From Scolanthus callimorphus (Eukaryota > Cnidaria > Anthozoa > Actiniaria > Edwardsiidae), in assembly GCA_033964015.1 (NCBI GenBank), contig CM066918.1:30294595-30358594 (forward strand): a DNA stretch of 64,000 nucleotides. Direction: 5' to 3'. Positions 23,627 to 35,995 of this stretch are shown here, in pieces (within the stretch, counting starts at the first letter, position 1; every line of letters starts with the position of its first letter). The translations under genes were made by a program, and so were the position numbers. The notes under the pieces were generated by a model that saw only the letters and a program-made list of their open reading frames with translations, did no database searches and was not told where the DNA came from.

Positions 23627-25180
23627 TTAGAGCTTGTCTCCTTTGTGCCAGTAACTACTTCTATCCAATGGATATGGATTCCGTCTAAGCTTGGCAAACA
23701 TCCGGTATGGGTACTTCCGGTAATCTGGTACTTGCGACTTCCTCTTCCAGTAAAGCAACTTCCTGTTTTCATTTCTTTTCCAATTTTGAACAATGTCCAT
23801 CGCCCTGTTGATGCCCGAAAAGTACCCCCCATGAACGTACCCGCTATATAACTCATGCGTTGCCTCCCCAGCAAAATAAACTCTCTTTACATTTCGTTGA
23901 AGCTTTACAAAGTCCTTACTTCTCATACCTATGGGAACATTTGCCCACGCGCCGTTGAAAAACTCATCCCTACCCCACCTGGGGTGAAACATATCAATAG
24001 GATCCGGGATCTGTTGCCCATATACTGCTCGGAGAATCCTCATGATTTCCCTCTGTGTGTCATTAAAACTTTGGTATTCTAATCTAGTAGCTTCTTCCCC
24101 TGTTACTGTTATCAAGAGGATATTTGTGCCCCTCGGTAGACGGGAGTCGGCTTCCATGTTTTGCCAGGCAGGGTAATACCCCCTCCTTCGAGACGCATAG
24201 TAAATATACTCAGCGTCATCCCAGAACTTGGAAGGGAACTTTAGGAAAATCTTAGTGTAAAGAACCATGTTCATTTTGTAAATGGCTTCTAACTTCCAAT
24301 CTGGAAGCTCTGGGCTGAATTTCACTTTCCCTCTTTGGAGAACCCCAATGCTAAAAGTAACAAGTGCGTATTTTGCTTTATATGTTGCAGTTTCAGTTTC
24401 TACCTCAACATCATGGTCGGTATAGGAAATCTTGGACACCCGAGTGTTAAGTTTCAAACGGTGATCGTTGTTCTTGAGGAAATCTCCCGCCATTCTCTTT
24501 ACAATGTAGGCATACCCTCTTTGGTCCGTTATGAACATCTGGCGCCCTGTACTGGACAAAATACTATCATTCGTGTGCATATATGTGCGCATAGAGATAT
24601 ACTTGGGCGGCACGGCATACTCGAAATCCAGCTGTTGATATTCCGTGACAACTTCTTCAGGGCTAGAAGCCTTCCACCCTGCGAGACGGAGTCCGACCCG
24701 GAATGAAATATCCTCAGAATGATTTTTTCGTCTTTCTCTGCGCATCTGAAATGCCGCCGCTTGGGCCTTCTGGAATGCAAACAACCTGTCAATGCAAGTC
24801 GTGTTCGCACCTGTCTCATTACGAACGATTATACTCCCTACTTCGAGCTTTCCTTTCAGGCCGTATTTCATCGCTAGTGCATCTATGGGATTGTTTTTCA
24901 CTCCTTGGATCCAATTTGCTCCAAGCTCTATCGTTGTCCCGTGGAATTTCAAATTCCTCATGCGACCTCCAATGCGATCTGTACCTTCCAAGATCATAAA
25001 CTTATCGATGCCATTCTCGTGAAGTGTTTGCGCTGCGGCTATTCCAGATATTCCAGCTCCGAGCACAAGCACGTCTGTGTGGACTACATCCGTCTGGCCG
25101 TTAACGTTGGTCACGAATACAGACAAAATTAAGAAGGCCGTATTGATTTGAGAGTACATTGAACAACAACAAAAATCCAT
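23627..25180 (-). CDS. Secreted FAD-dependent polyamine oxidase (flavin amine oxidase family)
   Basis: A single uninterrupted 517-codon ORF. The N terminus is hydrophobic (INTAFLILSVFVTNVNG, residues 12-28), a likely signal peptide; translation could start at Met1 or Met8. The FAD-binding VLVLGAGISG is at residues 38-46 and the GGRM motif at 71-74. The C-terminal FAD contact is RVYFAGEATHELYSGYVHGG (433-452). The middle, YTKIFLKFPSKFW and RRRGYYPAW, strongly recalls plant apoplastic polyamine oxidases. The family oxidises spermidine or spermine with FAD, producing hydrogen peroxide. Secretion and possible N-glycosylation sites (NET at 121, NTT at 126) suggest an extracellular role. The lack of introns contrasts with the neighbours. 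The basic tail after residue 465 is longer than the core needs. Confidence 0.9.
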   Translation of the reverse strand: MDFCCCSMYSQINTAFLILSVFVTNVNGQTDVVHTDVLVLGAGISGIAAAQTLHENGIDKFMILEGTDRIGGRMRNLKFHGTTIELGANWIQGVKNNPIDALAMKYGLKGKLEVGSIIVRNETGANTTCIDRLFAFQKAQAAAFQMRRERRKNHSEDISFRVGLRLAGWKASSPEEVVTEYQQLDFEYAVPPKYISMRTYMHTNDSILSSTGRQMFITDQRGYAYIVKRMAGDFLKNNDHRLKLNTRVSKISYTDHDVEVETETATYKAKYALVTFSIGVLQRGKVKFSPELPDWKLEAIYKMNMVLYTKIFLKFPSKFWDDAEYIYYASRRRGYYPAWQNMEADSRLPRGTNILLITVTGEEATRLEYQSFNDTQREIMRILRAVYGQQIPDPIDMFHPRWGRDEFFNGAWANVPIGMRSKDFVKLQRNVKRVYFAGEATHELYSGYVHGGYFSGINRAMDIVQNWKRNENRKLLYWKRKSQVPDYRKYPYRMFAKLRRNPYPLDRSSYWHKGDKL

Positions 25181-25689
25181 GTTTAGACGTCAGACTTTGC
25201 CGCGAACATAGATCTTGAAACGACACTATTAAAAAACTCTTCCGTACGTATAATTTTTATCCAAGGAAAATTTGCTGGGGCAGCATTTTAAAAATATGTA
25301 TTGCATGGCAACAAACTTCTGTTAAGAAAATCAATTTACAAAATCAATACTCGTAGCGTAGCAGTGTCGGCTTCATCACAGCATTTAAATTATTCAAGGT
25401 ACAAAATAAAGCTATGCTTTAAAACTGCCATAATTTGTAAGTGTTAACGCCACAGGTGGCAGGATTTGGCAAAACCTGAAATTATCATCTGTTTTGACAA
25501 AGGAAAGGAAAGGAAATAACTTTCACTTACATCTCCATGCAGCAAAAAAAAAAAAAATTCTTAAAACACTTTTATAGTTTCGCTGTTGTTTAGTTTCGCT
25601 GTGGCGATCGCGTTGTGTTGCATTTTGTAGCTTTGAAAAGTCATTTTTTCATTAATTTTTAAATTCTTTTCTCGTCACAGCAATACACA

Positions 25690-26010
25690 CCTATTGTTTG
25701 TCAGATCATTTTGGAATATTAGATCGCCTGCTTGAAGCCAACACTTGTTTTGACGGTTATTATTACCGTCTATTAACATCTCATCATTTAAAAAGAAACT
25801 CACTGAATTTTTGCTTTCTCGTTAAAATTTCTTGTAATCTTTATTTGTCTGTTTCGTTCTTGAATATTAGTATAATTATTTAACAGTAAAGAGGGGGCCT
25901 CCTCGCACAAGCCTGGTGTTTTTAGGCCCTCTCGACTCCATTTTTGTGTACTGCTTTTTTGTATTTGTTAATTTATGGCAAATAAAATTGAATTGAATTG
26001 AACGGTTTCT
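25690..26010 (+). mobile_element. 3' end of a LINE-like element
   Basis: The segment ends with GCAAATAAAATTGAATTGAA, an A-rich signal followed by short TTGAA repeats, as in 3' tails of CR1/L2/RTE-type LINEs. The body, with GTTTGTCAGATCATTTTGG, has no long ORF. Confidence 0.5.
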
Positions 26011-26422
26011 AAGGAAATGGGAACCCTGTGGAATTATCTGTCACCCGTATTTTCGGTTATGAGAGACGCGAGATTCAGAGGACGACAGGTGGCTATGAAA
26101 ATTATTTGTTTTTATCGCAGACTTTGCATGCCGTTTTGTAGATATTTATGTAGTATCTCACTCTTCTAACTTGACGTGCGGGAAAACAATAAAAATCAAA
26201 GACACTAAGAATTATATGGGGGACATTTCAACTACTACAGAACGTACTGCACAATAGCGTACAGCTATTTATTGTAATTTATATTGTAATCTCTATTGTC
26301 AATATTCCATGCCCCTATTGGAAATCAGCCTTTGTGTTGAATAGGTTAGCGTGGTGAGTTTACCCCTTACCCCCTGTAGGCGCTAGGATTCGAAATCCGT
26401 CAACTGGTGGTCGATACAGATA

Positions 26423-26790
26423 TAGAGTCCTAAAGTGATGACGTCACAAAAACAAAATTTTCGATTTAGCATATTTGTTCCTTGATTCCGAAAGGGCATA
26501 TCGATTGTAGCTTACACACCAAAAATAAGGTGAATCGGTTGCAACGCGACAAAGATATGGCCCGCTGAATACATAATTTTCTTTAACAAATCACTGTATT
26601 TTTGGGACCAAAATACAGTGATTTGTTAAAGAAAATTATGTATTCATTGGGCCATAGCTCGGTCGCGTTTCAACCGATTCACCTGACTTTTTGCATGCAA
26701 CGTTCTTCGAAGTTGGTCTTTCATTATCCGTGGACTAAAATCTGAATTTCGAAATTTTTCAAATTTGTGACGTCACACTTTAGGACTCTA
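26423..26790. mobile_element. 368-bp near-palindromic MITE with TGACGTCA in both arms
   Basis: TAGAGTCCTAAAGTG at 26423 and its complement at 26790 are the termini. GACGTCAC follows inside each. The centre is an almost perfect hairpin: ACATAATTTTCTTTAACAAA and its complement separated by a few bases near 26606-26612. Inner segments (GAATCGGTTGCAACGCGAC, ATGGCCC) also pair. No ORF. Confidence 0.85.
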
Positions 26791-27124
26791 TTATTGGTAG
26801 GGGAGCAGTGTCGGGATTACATATCTGTGCAAGTAAATAAAACAAAAGAAAAATGTCAAATGTAATATTTTAAGGTAAAATAGTTGACATTTCATCTGCT
26901 TTATCTTACATATTAAAATCCCTAGCGTATGTCGGAGAACGTTTGTGATTGGCTCGCATTTTCTTCCCGCCATTTTTGGCGCGCGTGCGTGAAACACAGG
27001 AAGCCCGCTATAATTTGCTGAGCTCCGAATTGACCGTTTTCGCGATGTTGTGAAAAAAATTGTTATTCAAAACAGACAAGCATTGTTCTCATCCCATTTA
27101 TGTTGCGTGCGCATCATCGTGAAC

Positions 27125-27432
27125 CTCGTACCAAGAGCCCGTCATCTTTTGGCCAGCGGCAAGATTCAGAGCCCTTAGGGTTAGGGGATCCAAATTTGTG
27201 AGCATGCGTGGTAGATTAAGAGCATTTACAACATGCAATACTTCATAAAATGCAAGAAAAATCCCTGAACACCAATAAACAGTTAAAGAACAAAGATCTA
27301 TACCACAGTTTTGGCAAAATTGAGCAACATTTTTTTTTAAACCGGAAGCCCAGATTTTGGCCATAAAAAAAATGGATTATCACAGAGCCTCTGAATCTTG
27401 CCACTGGCCAAAAGATGACGGGCTCTGGGTAG
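27125..27432. mobile_element. MITE with ~45-bp terminal inverted repeats
   Basis: GAGCCCGTCATCTTTTGGCC in the left arm pairs with GGCCAAAAGATGACGGGCTC in the right; the matching region extends through CAAGATTCAGAG. The termini CTCGTACCAAGAGCC and GGCTCTGGGTAGGAG resemble the CTCGTACCCAG ends of the 9799-10036 element. Confidence 0.75.
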
Positions 27433-30400
27433 GAGATTACTGCTAATTTGAAGATTACGTAGAGTGTTTTCGCCAATTCTTTTCAGTGAGAAAATTTAAG
27501 GAAGTATGTAAATACTTTTAAACGCATATCAAGCTTTTGCTCCACAAATGTTGCTCATAAGGCCGTGTCCCATACAAGGAAGTTACTTTCCTTATTTGGG
27601 AGATACGCGTACTGTTAGCCTACCCTCGAGGTCAAAATCCCTAAACGAGCTCAAGTGGCTAACGTCTTTTATCCGTGATATTTTGCATCAAAAACACACC
27701 AAAAACATCGTGAATCGTGGTTAGTTTTCTTAAAAGGGCAAATCTAGGCTAAAATAGCGCTAAAAGTATCAAACCGGTTTCTTTCTATGGAAATTCATTA
27801 AATTTGCGTGTAGGATCGGAGACGAAAATAATATCCCCTTGAGATGTAAAAGATAAAACAACCGCCTACATCGTAACGGCATCCTGACAGTTCCAAATTC
27901 TTTAACTGCATATTTCTGCCTTTTACCACAGTTTCTCGATGTTGTAATATAATTTATGTGCAAACCATACCGTCATAAGATGAAATAAAGCTGTTCTTTT
28001 GAGTTTTCAGGACAAAAAAGGGAAAATTACGGCAGTTATTGCGGCGGGATACTAATAAACACACACTTGACCTACAAGTCACGTTATCTATAGTTCCTAG
28101 ACTCCCGGGATTCTGGTCGAGCGGTTGAAATGAGCAGCGAAAGCTTGATATGTTTTCGTCACCAGGTGACGGGCTATTTTTGGTTATATATTATAAAGCT
28201 TTTGAAGTGTAGCAAACAAGACATTTTAGTAACTATTAATAGATTATTAATGAGATTAGATTAATTATTATTCATCGAAAAAAAATTTCTTGTTTGAGTA
28301 AGCTAGATAATCCGTCCGAATTCAATATAGAATCCCGCCATGCTATGACTCTATCTCGCGTGCTGATTGGCTGAAATCGAGGGAGATTGTGGAATTACAT
28401 GGCTGCAAAAGTAGAATTCAATGAAAGCACAGAACACTCACGAAATTAAATTTCAACGCGAATAAATTTACAATTTATCAAGCGAGAAAGCGAGAACAGA
28501 TTTAAGTTGCATTTTCCTGAAATTGAAACAGTTTGGCAATGGCTTCCTTGGCGCGCGTAAAGCCTTTTTTGTAAAATATTAAGGCATGGGACTGCGCGAC
28601 TCGGGCGATATCGATTTTTCGCGTGAGATTTAGTGTGGAATTCCTGAGTCGGGTATGGATTTACCTATAGAAGCACCAAGTTTTGTATCGCAATGAACGA
28701 CCAGTCACCAGGTGACGAATGATACCAAAGTGAACACAAAAAGGTGGATTTGTTTAAAAGGTTTTTTTGCTACAGGTCAAAAAAATTACAAAGTTGAAAT
28801 AAAGGACCGTGGACGATAAACATGAACGTAGGATCTGAAAGATCTAATCACCCATAAGACAACGATGAAGAATAACACGAGGAAAGGCTGATACTACGCA
28901 AAAACGCTAACAGGACACTGGCATGAATAGAGTCCAAACTGAAAGTCAATAAGTAACCGTGGACAGCTGCTTCGTTCTCCAGTACAACCGTGTGACAGAC
29001 GAACCACACAGAGCCTATTTGCTCAAAACAAGATATTACTACTTCTGGTACGGCTCTTGCGCGCATATCTAAGCAAAGTGCAAAACCAAAACGGCAGGGG
29101 ACCCTGTTAAGATCTATAAAAACAGTGTTTACGCGCCATGTAAATTATGTAGGCGGTCCAAAGACTTATGAACACAAGAGGGTCACGCTACGCATTGTAC
29201 TCTCTCTACTGTCTATAGTGTCTGGCGCCGGCTTATGTGATTTGCCGTGTAACCCTTACACAGCGAGTTCTTAAATAGAATCCAAACTATGAAGCATGCA
29301 ATCTCTTGTAATCCTACTGGAAATGGCAAACGCCGAACTGGCGTATCAGATACCTGGCTATCTATCAGCAAGGGCAAAACACATTCTTCTCACGCTGAGT
29401 ATCTTTTCACTAAGCAAGTTTGATTCTTGTTATAGATCAAAGGGAAATTGAAAAGAGGTTTTCGAGTCCGGCCTGGATCTCAAAAACGTGCTGTTGAAGA
29501 TGGGAGAGATTCGAGGCGATCTAGAAGTTTAAGGTCATTGGGAGCAAAACGAATTCCGAATTGTTGCTCACGTAAATATAAGAGCAATACCCTTTGTTAT
29601 TTATTTTGTTTTTGTTTGTCTTTGTCTTTCTACTCAAACATTTGGATAACGTAGTATTTTGAGCATACCAGTGGAGTGGAGTTGTGTTGTGACGTTGGAA
29701 ACCTCTTCAATTCGTTTGCTGTCCCAGAAAAACAGGACGATCACAGGCTGACAACTGTTTAACCGATCTCGTTGCTTAAAAGTACTAATAAGACTCTACA
29801 AGCGAAGCAAAGTGCGCACCTAGTTTTCCTGTAAAACTAGCTTTACAAGCAAAACGTGTCTGTCAAAACGAGCGAGTTTGCAAACGAGTGAGCGAGATTC
29901 TCAACCAATTACAGGTGTCGATGAAGTGAAACCAAATATGATTCACTTTCTACTAGCTTTCTGAAACAAAAACCTTCCTGTAGGACCTTTACATCCGATT
30001 CCTCTGGTACCTAATTTGTTTTTGTACACATATTTTGCATGGCTTTACACCGCCGACTGCGTTACGACATCAACAATCGCGAGCTCACCAATAGGGTGAC
30101 GCGTAATTTGCCCCGGTCCATACTAGGAAAGATAAAGCCTCACCATAACAAGCTCGGCGCGCGCGCTGCACGCGCTCTCAACAGTACGTTACGTTAAACA
30201 GAAAATGAAAACTATTCTTTAACGATAATGAAACTCGAATAATCTAGATAGGATTTATCCGTAGTTATCTGCGATCTCTTGGCCGTGATTGTGTCTATCG
30301 GATTGGAGAGATAGAGTTAATATTGCATTAGGATCTCCACCCTAATGTTAGCATGACCTCGCCGACCTAGAGGGATCACCGACGCTCCTCGAATTCCTCT

Positions 30401-31639
30401 TCTCCACTTCTGTCTTGCGCTTCAAGATATTCTCCGTGTTTCTGTCTCTCGAACCGCCACTGAATTCCCCGCAAAGGTAAGAAATGCACGCAGATTCAGC
30501 TTATTTTTCTTAGATGACAGAAGTAATACTATTCTCCAGATAAAATAATGGAAAAGCAGCAAAAATCCTTACATATCTTATATACTCCAATCGAAATACT
30601 GTGTTTGGTAACATGCAATGTGATTTATAGGTGTTTAATGTATTTATCTGTCTGGTGATTAGAATTATAGCAGATCTAAAATATCCCTGTTGGGTGAGTA
30701 TAATTCAGGTAAAACAATTTTATATTCAAAGCCTTGGCAGTATAAGTTCGTCGTGTATTATTAGATACGCTATCTATTGTCGGCCCCAAGGCAGCGACTC
30801 AATGCAAAAAGGGTTATTATTCAATTAAACCATGACATATACTCTAGACAAATACTAAGTTGGTATAATTTTTTTACAACGAAATCTTAATCATTCTAAT
30901 GTGACCTGACCATGTGGAGCCATGCGTGTGTGCGGCTGTGTGTAGTTATGTTTCCGCTGGGAGTTTTGTAAACTGTTGACATCCCAGTTGCATTTCACAG
31001 TTTATCATCAGCAGCATTACATTTAACTACAATTTAAATACAGGCAACGCTATATTCTTAAAAACTACCTCACATACATTCGTATTTTTCAACATAAATT
31101 TATGAATATCATAAAATGATGTTTTGCTATAGGAAAAATATTTTGTTCAATTTCAATGGTCTTTATATCCGGAAATCAAAATGATATATGGTTATCTATT
31201 TCACATAGGGGGAACCAAATTGGCATTCTAAATATTTGATGATCGCATATGATATTTGTCGTTGTTTTCGTTTGTTTACAATTAAAATAAGCAGTAGTAA
31301 GGATAATGTTCATGAGACGAATTTCCACCCTTGCCAGTTGTAACTTAGTTATACCACAAAGTTCCATAAAAAGTAATGCTTATATAAAGCTCATTTCTTA
31401 TAATTCTTATATAGCAATTTTTTTAGCGGTTCAGTAGACAAAACAACAGTTTAATTATCATTAAAATGACTTTGGATGACCTTTCTTATCGATAATCGTT
31501 TCCAAACGAAAACAAATATCGTTACGCGAAAATACAGAGAGTTATAAACTTGAGTCCAATCCCATACGGTAATTTTTAGTTTTGCTTATGAAACTCTATG
31601 AACACTTTCCCATTAGTGATTTTAGATAAGGGCCCTTCA

Positions 31640-31885
31640 TTCCACTGGTTGATAAACTATCTTGGGTGTATTCTGCGTTCTTTTTCATCTGCTCAAAAAA
31701 AAAAAACTTTTAATAGTTAGGGAGGCTAACTAGAAACTGGATAGTTCACTTGGTCTCCCTGCTCGCACTTTTTTTCCCACCAAAATATAAACTCACTCTA
31801 AACCTATACTCTGCGTATAACTCCAACTGATAATAGCCTTATGAGTAAATAAAGTTGATTTGATTTGATTTGATTCTGTCACAAA
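31640..31885 (+). mobile_element. 3' end of a LINE/SINE with (GATTT)n tail
   Basis: The segment ends TGAGTAAATAAAGTTGATTT followed by further TGATT units. A polyadenylation-like AATAAA plus a short tandem tail indicates a retroposed 3' end. No coding part is present. Confidence 0.5.
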
Positions 31886-34295
31886 AGTGGTGTTTAAATA
31901 GCCTTTATCAATCATTCCTTTGTTATTGGAAGACGAATTACGTGTAGAAGTCTCGAAATAAGCATCTACAAATAAACTTTGGTACTCGGATTTACGACCG
32001 TATTCAACCAAAAATATAGCACTTCAACATCATAACATTGAAAATGGATACTTTCTCTGACTCGTTATGTTGCTAGGCCGACAAAATGGCGGCTGGCAGT
32101 GCGGCAGAAATCTAACCGACATTAACAACTGTTTGATTGTAAGAATCGCGTATTTGGTGATGAAGGTTCTCAAGATTGGACTTTTCTGGCAATTAACTTT
32201 TAATTACAGAAGATGGAGAAACAAAGAAAGCCAAATATGCCATGTCACAAATGAATGAAAGTTTCTTGGACCTCCCTTGACCTCCCACAAATCAACGCGT
32301 TACGTGACCGAAACCAAAGTCAGGGTCGGGTCATTGTATCGAGACCTACATCTACTCCCCACCATTCTCGTACCCAGAGCTCCCCAGCTCGTCTGCTTGC
32401 AAGCTCGTCTGCTCGCAGGGGAGGCTCTGGGGACATCCATTTGAAGGGCCGTCGCTGATTGGTTGATTTTGACCAAACTTCGCATTTTTACCAATACGTT
32501 TCGTTTCCTGATAACTATAAGATATCATTAAGCCATATTAGCGTGATAACGGTCTATTGAGAATATGGAGCCACCAACGACTTTTACAACACGAGAACAA
32601 CGTCCTGGTGCAATAACATCTGTTACTCATGAAATACACATTGAAAATTATAGGCCACGAAAAACAGGTTACGGGTGGGGATGGGCTGTGCAACCCGTCA
32701 CCTGACACCCCCTGCTTTGGCGAAAAGGAATTACAACATAGTCAATAAATGGCGACTTCTCTTAGTTATATTCTAGACAGCGACTGAAATTATATTTTGC
32801 AACCAAAGTTCTTCACTCGGCGACTCGGCAAAATACGTTAATGTTGGGTCATATTGCAGCAAGTGAAATGGGCATACGATCGTAGGCCGTGTAGTGTCAC
32901 GCATTCTGCTCTTGAATGGATATCCATTCAACAAGCATTCAGGACTGACATAGAGCAGCCACTAACTGAAGTCGAGCGCCCCTCGAAATCAAAGAAATGA
33001 CAAAAATATAAGCCTCTCTTTCAAAACATTTGGAGCACATTTCCGGGGATCAAAATCAAGAAAATTGCTCTTTCGGGTTGGGCACAGAAATAGTGATTGA
33101 CGACGTCTAGACACTTCTTTAGAGCCGCATATTTGTGTTCTCGCTCCTTCGTTGGCTCTCGTTTATGACGCGCCATCGGTGACGAATCAATGTAACTACA
33201 GCTTTAACTACAGCTTATTTACTAATCTGTAGCCCAGATTATTTACTATAATCTTTAGGTTACGTTTTTTCCCAAAATAATCTGTGGGCGTGACCAATCA
33301 ACCAAACTGCGAGCGTCGTTAGTAAGACACAATAAATGCATTGCATTTTGGAGAACAGCAATACATCATGTCTTTAATGTACCGGTTTGTGATAAATCAT
33401 ATAAATGTTAGGTACAGTTTTTAGGAATGACTCGAATTACTTTCCGATTAACTAGTGACAAAAAAGCGTCTCGTAGTCCAGTAAAGATTGATCTAAACAA
33501 ACAGAAACAGAAACTCTCTTCTCGTGATTCAACTCTTATTGGCATCAGATACAACATACTAAAATAATATTAAATAAATACGGTGCATCAGCTCAAAAAT
33601 CAGGTTTTTAGTTTAGTAATCCATTGCTGTTGTTGAGGCGCCATTCAATCCTTTCTTATTCATGAGTTTCGAGGTACTTTGGCTCGGACTCTTCGAGACG
33701 ACTATAGAATGTAGCGCTACACGCTGGCAAACCTCGGACATTTATGAGCATTGGAATAGGTCATGTAACTGCCTGGTAATCTAAATCGATTTTGTAGACG
33801 TTTTCCATTATTTACGAATGCATCTTTCGAATTTCCAGTGAAACCCTGTTTTGACCAAAAAATATCGGACCTCTTTCGCACGCTACTTGACATTAACTTG
33901 CGACATGGCTAAGAACGTATAAACCAAACGCGAGAAGTATTCATGGCCTCTGAAGAAAACAAAATTCAAGTGTTTTTGCTGCGCAGACAAGAGCATTACT
34001 TCGGGTTTGCAGATTCGAAGTGCCGCTAAGCTTATGAATAACAAAGGAAAAAGGGAGCCGCCTAAGATGTGGAAAGAAATGCAAAATTTATCCTATTTGC
34101 ACCACTTCGATTATTAAATATGATTTTGATCGTGGTTGTTCAGAATATAATTATTGTTCGAAAACTGCAGAAATATCTTCCGTTGCAATTATGTCTACCT
34201 TTTTTTTTGCCAGCTTTACTGGACTATCGCTTGTAAGGCCAAAACAAACAAAACAACTCGAAACTCTATGCATTGAAGCTCTGAACCTGTGGTAT

Positions 34296-34533
34296 TGGGC
34301 TGTTCCATATATCCGTTACCCCCTATCGAGGAACCTGGAAATTCCACAGGGGTCGCTGTTTGACCCTGGAATTTCCACAGGGTATTCATTTGCAACTGTG
34401 AATTTCCACAGGCCCACAAGAGAATGAGGAATGTCCACAGGTGTTGTACAGGAGTCTGGAATTTCCACAGGGGTAGAGCAATGAAAATTTGGAGTTCCTC
34501 GATAGGGGGGTACGTTTTTTTGGGAACAGCCCA
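34296..34533. mobile_element. Inverted-repeat element carrying five internal GGAATTTCCACAG repeats
   Basis: Termini TGGGCTGTTCC (34296) and GGGAACAGCCCA (to 34533) are inverted, and inside them CCCCTATCGAGGAAC pairs with GTTCCTCGATAGGGG. Between the arms there are five spaced copies of CTGGAATTTCCACAGG-like units, all in direct orientation. No ORF of note. Confidence 0.8.
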
Positions 34534-34642
34534 TAGTTCTGTTTTCGGCATGGGTGTTATTTTGTCGCTTACTGCGGTTTTCATATTTCTACGAAATCTG
34601 CATCGACCAATTGATTGTTTTTTCAAAGCGTTTCCTCTAAGA

Positions 34643-35175
34643 CACCATCCACACTACGCCGGCTAAATTTCAAAACGGCTAATAATTTAAGCGGTTTTGC
34701 CTTCCGCTCACACTACGCCGGCTAAATTTCCCACCGAAAACAGAACTTTCCGAAAACGCTGCCGAAAGTGAATAAATTTCAAAACGCCGGCTACGTGTTT
34801 CAGTGTGGACGACGAAAACGGATCTTTTCGAAAACGATGACGTCATGTCACACGGCTGCGAGGAATTTATGACCGCGGGCTCTCGATTTTTATTGGCGCA
34901 TGCGCTAATCTAAGGTTTTTGAGCGTTTTCAAATTCAGCCGGCGTAGTGTGGACGGAAAATGTGTGTTCCGTTTTCGGGGCAAATTAGCCGTTTTCAAAT
35001 TCAGCCGGCGTAGTGTGGACGGAAAATGTGTGTTCCGTTTTCGGGGCAAATTAGCCGTTTTCAAATTCAGCCGGTGTAGTGTGGACGGAAAATGTGTGTT
35101 CCCTTTTCGGAATGCGGCGTAGAGTGAACGGAAAACTGTCCGTTTTCAAATTAAGCCGGCGTAGTGTGGACGGTG
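34643..35175. mobile_element. Foldback-type element with subterminal 66-bp tandem repeats
   Basis: Termini CACCATCCACACTACGCCGG and the complement ending at 35175. From 34925 a 66-bp unit beginning GTTTTCAAATTCAGCCGGCG repeats about three times, and CGGCTAAATTTC occurs in opposite orientation on the left. The TCCACACTAC end is shared with the element at 52668-52871. Confidence 0.8.
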
Positions 35176-35587
35176 ACTAAGCAACCCGGTAGCTTTTGCT
35201 AAATGTCTGAGTGATGTTTGTCGTTGGTAAGGGTTAGTTACGTGCGATCAAAGAGTACGCATAAAGTGGCTTGCCTTAATGTTTTTTCTTACTGACCCGC
35301 AATTCTTTGACAGCTGTTTTTTCCTAGATTAAGCTTTTATTCCAAAATTCAACTCGTGGTTCTTCTAGGCATATAATGACACTTCTATAAATATGCGAAT
35401 TGTTAAATTCTGTAATTTAGATGGCGGCGCCATCTTTCTTTGAGAGAAGGGGTATAAGTTGTAATCATGACAACTGATTAGCTAAGAACATTCAAAATCT
35501 AACAATATCTATTGATCTACTCCAGTGCTTGGGACGGCCATCACTAGATGGGAGAGGCTCGTGTGGACTTCTGACCAACTATCATTG

Positions 35588-35847
35588 TAAAAGGAGCCTG
35601 TCACGATACGCGCATGCTCCAGGAGCGATCACTCTGATTCATCAGCAAAACTAATTAGACCATCCTATCAGACAACTATTTAAGAATATGTAAAGTAAAA
35701 ATGAATGGTCCGATGGATCGAGAAATAGCGAGATTATAAACGATTGTTTTCGAGGTTTTTAGCCTTCGCTGGCCATCGTCACGGGACGATACTTCTTTGT
35801 TTTCAGATGCGCAGAACAGCTGCGCAGTTGCGTGCAGGCTCCCTTTA
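35588..35847. mobile_element. MITE with AGGCTCC(C)TTTA ends; inverted copy of 13455-13700
   Basis: The left end TAAAAGGAGCCTG and right end CAGGCTCCCTTTA are inverted repeats. The inside matches the repeat in gene B's intron in the opposite orientation. Confidence 0.65.
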
Positions 35848-35995
35848 CAGTGGCGGATCCAGGATATTTTTCAAAGGGGGTTTGCAGCAGTACGTTGGAC
35901 TGGTTATGACCCGTACTGAGTTCAAATAACTACTAATCTATTACTCTCATAGGGGGGTTGCAGCCCTCACAACCCCTCCCTTAGATCCGCCCCTG
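35848..35995. mobile_element. hAT-like MITE with CAGTGGCGG / CCGCCCCTG ends
   Basis: Left terminus CAGTGGCGGATCCAGG and right terminus CCTTAGATCCGCCCCTG are inverted repeats. A 5-bp direct repeat CTTTA lies immediately outside each end. It is inserted exactly at the edge of the preceding MITE. A second, partial copy is at 3184-3284. Confidence 0.7.
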
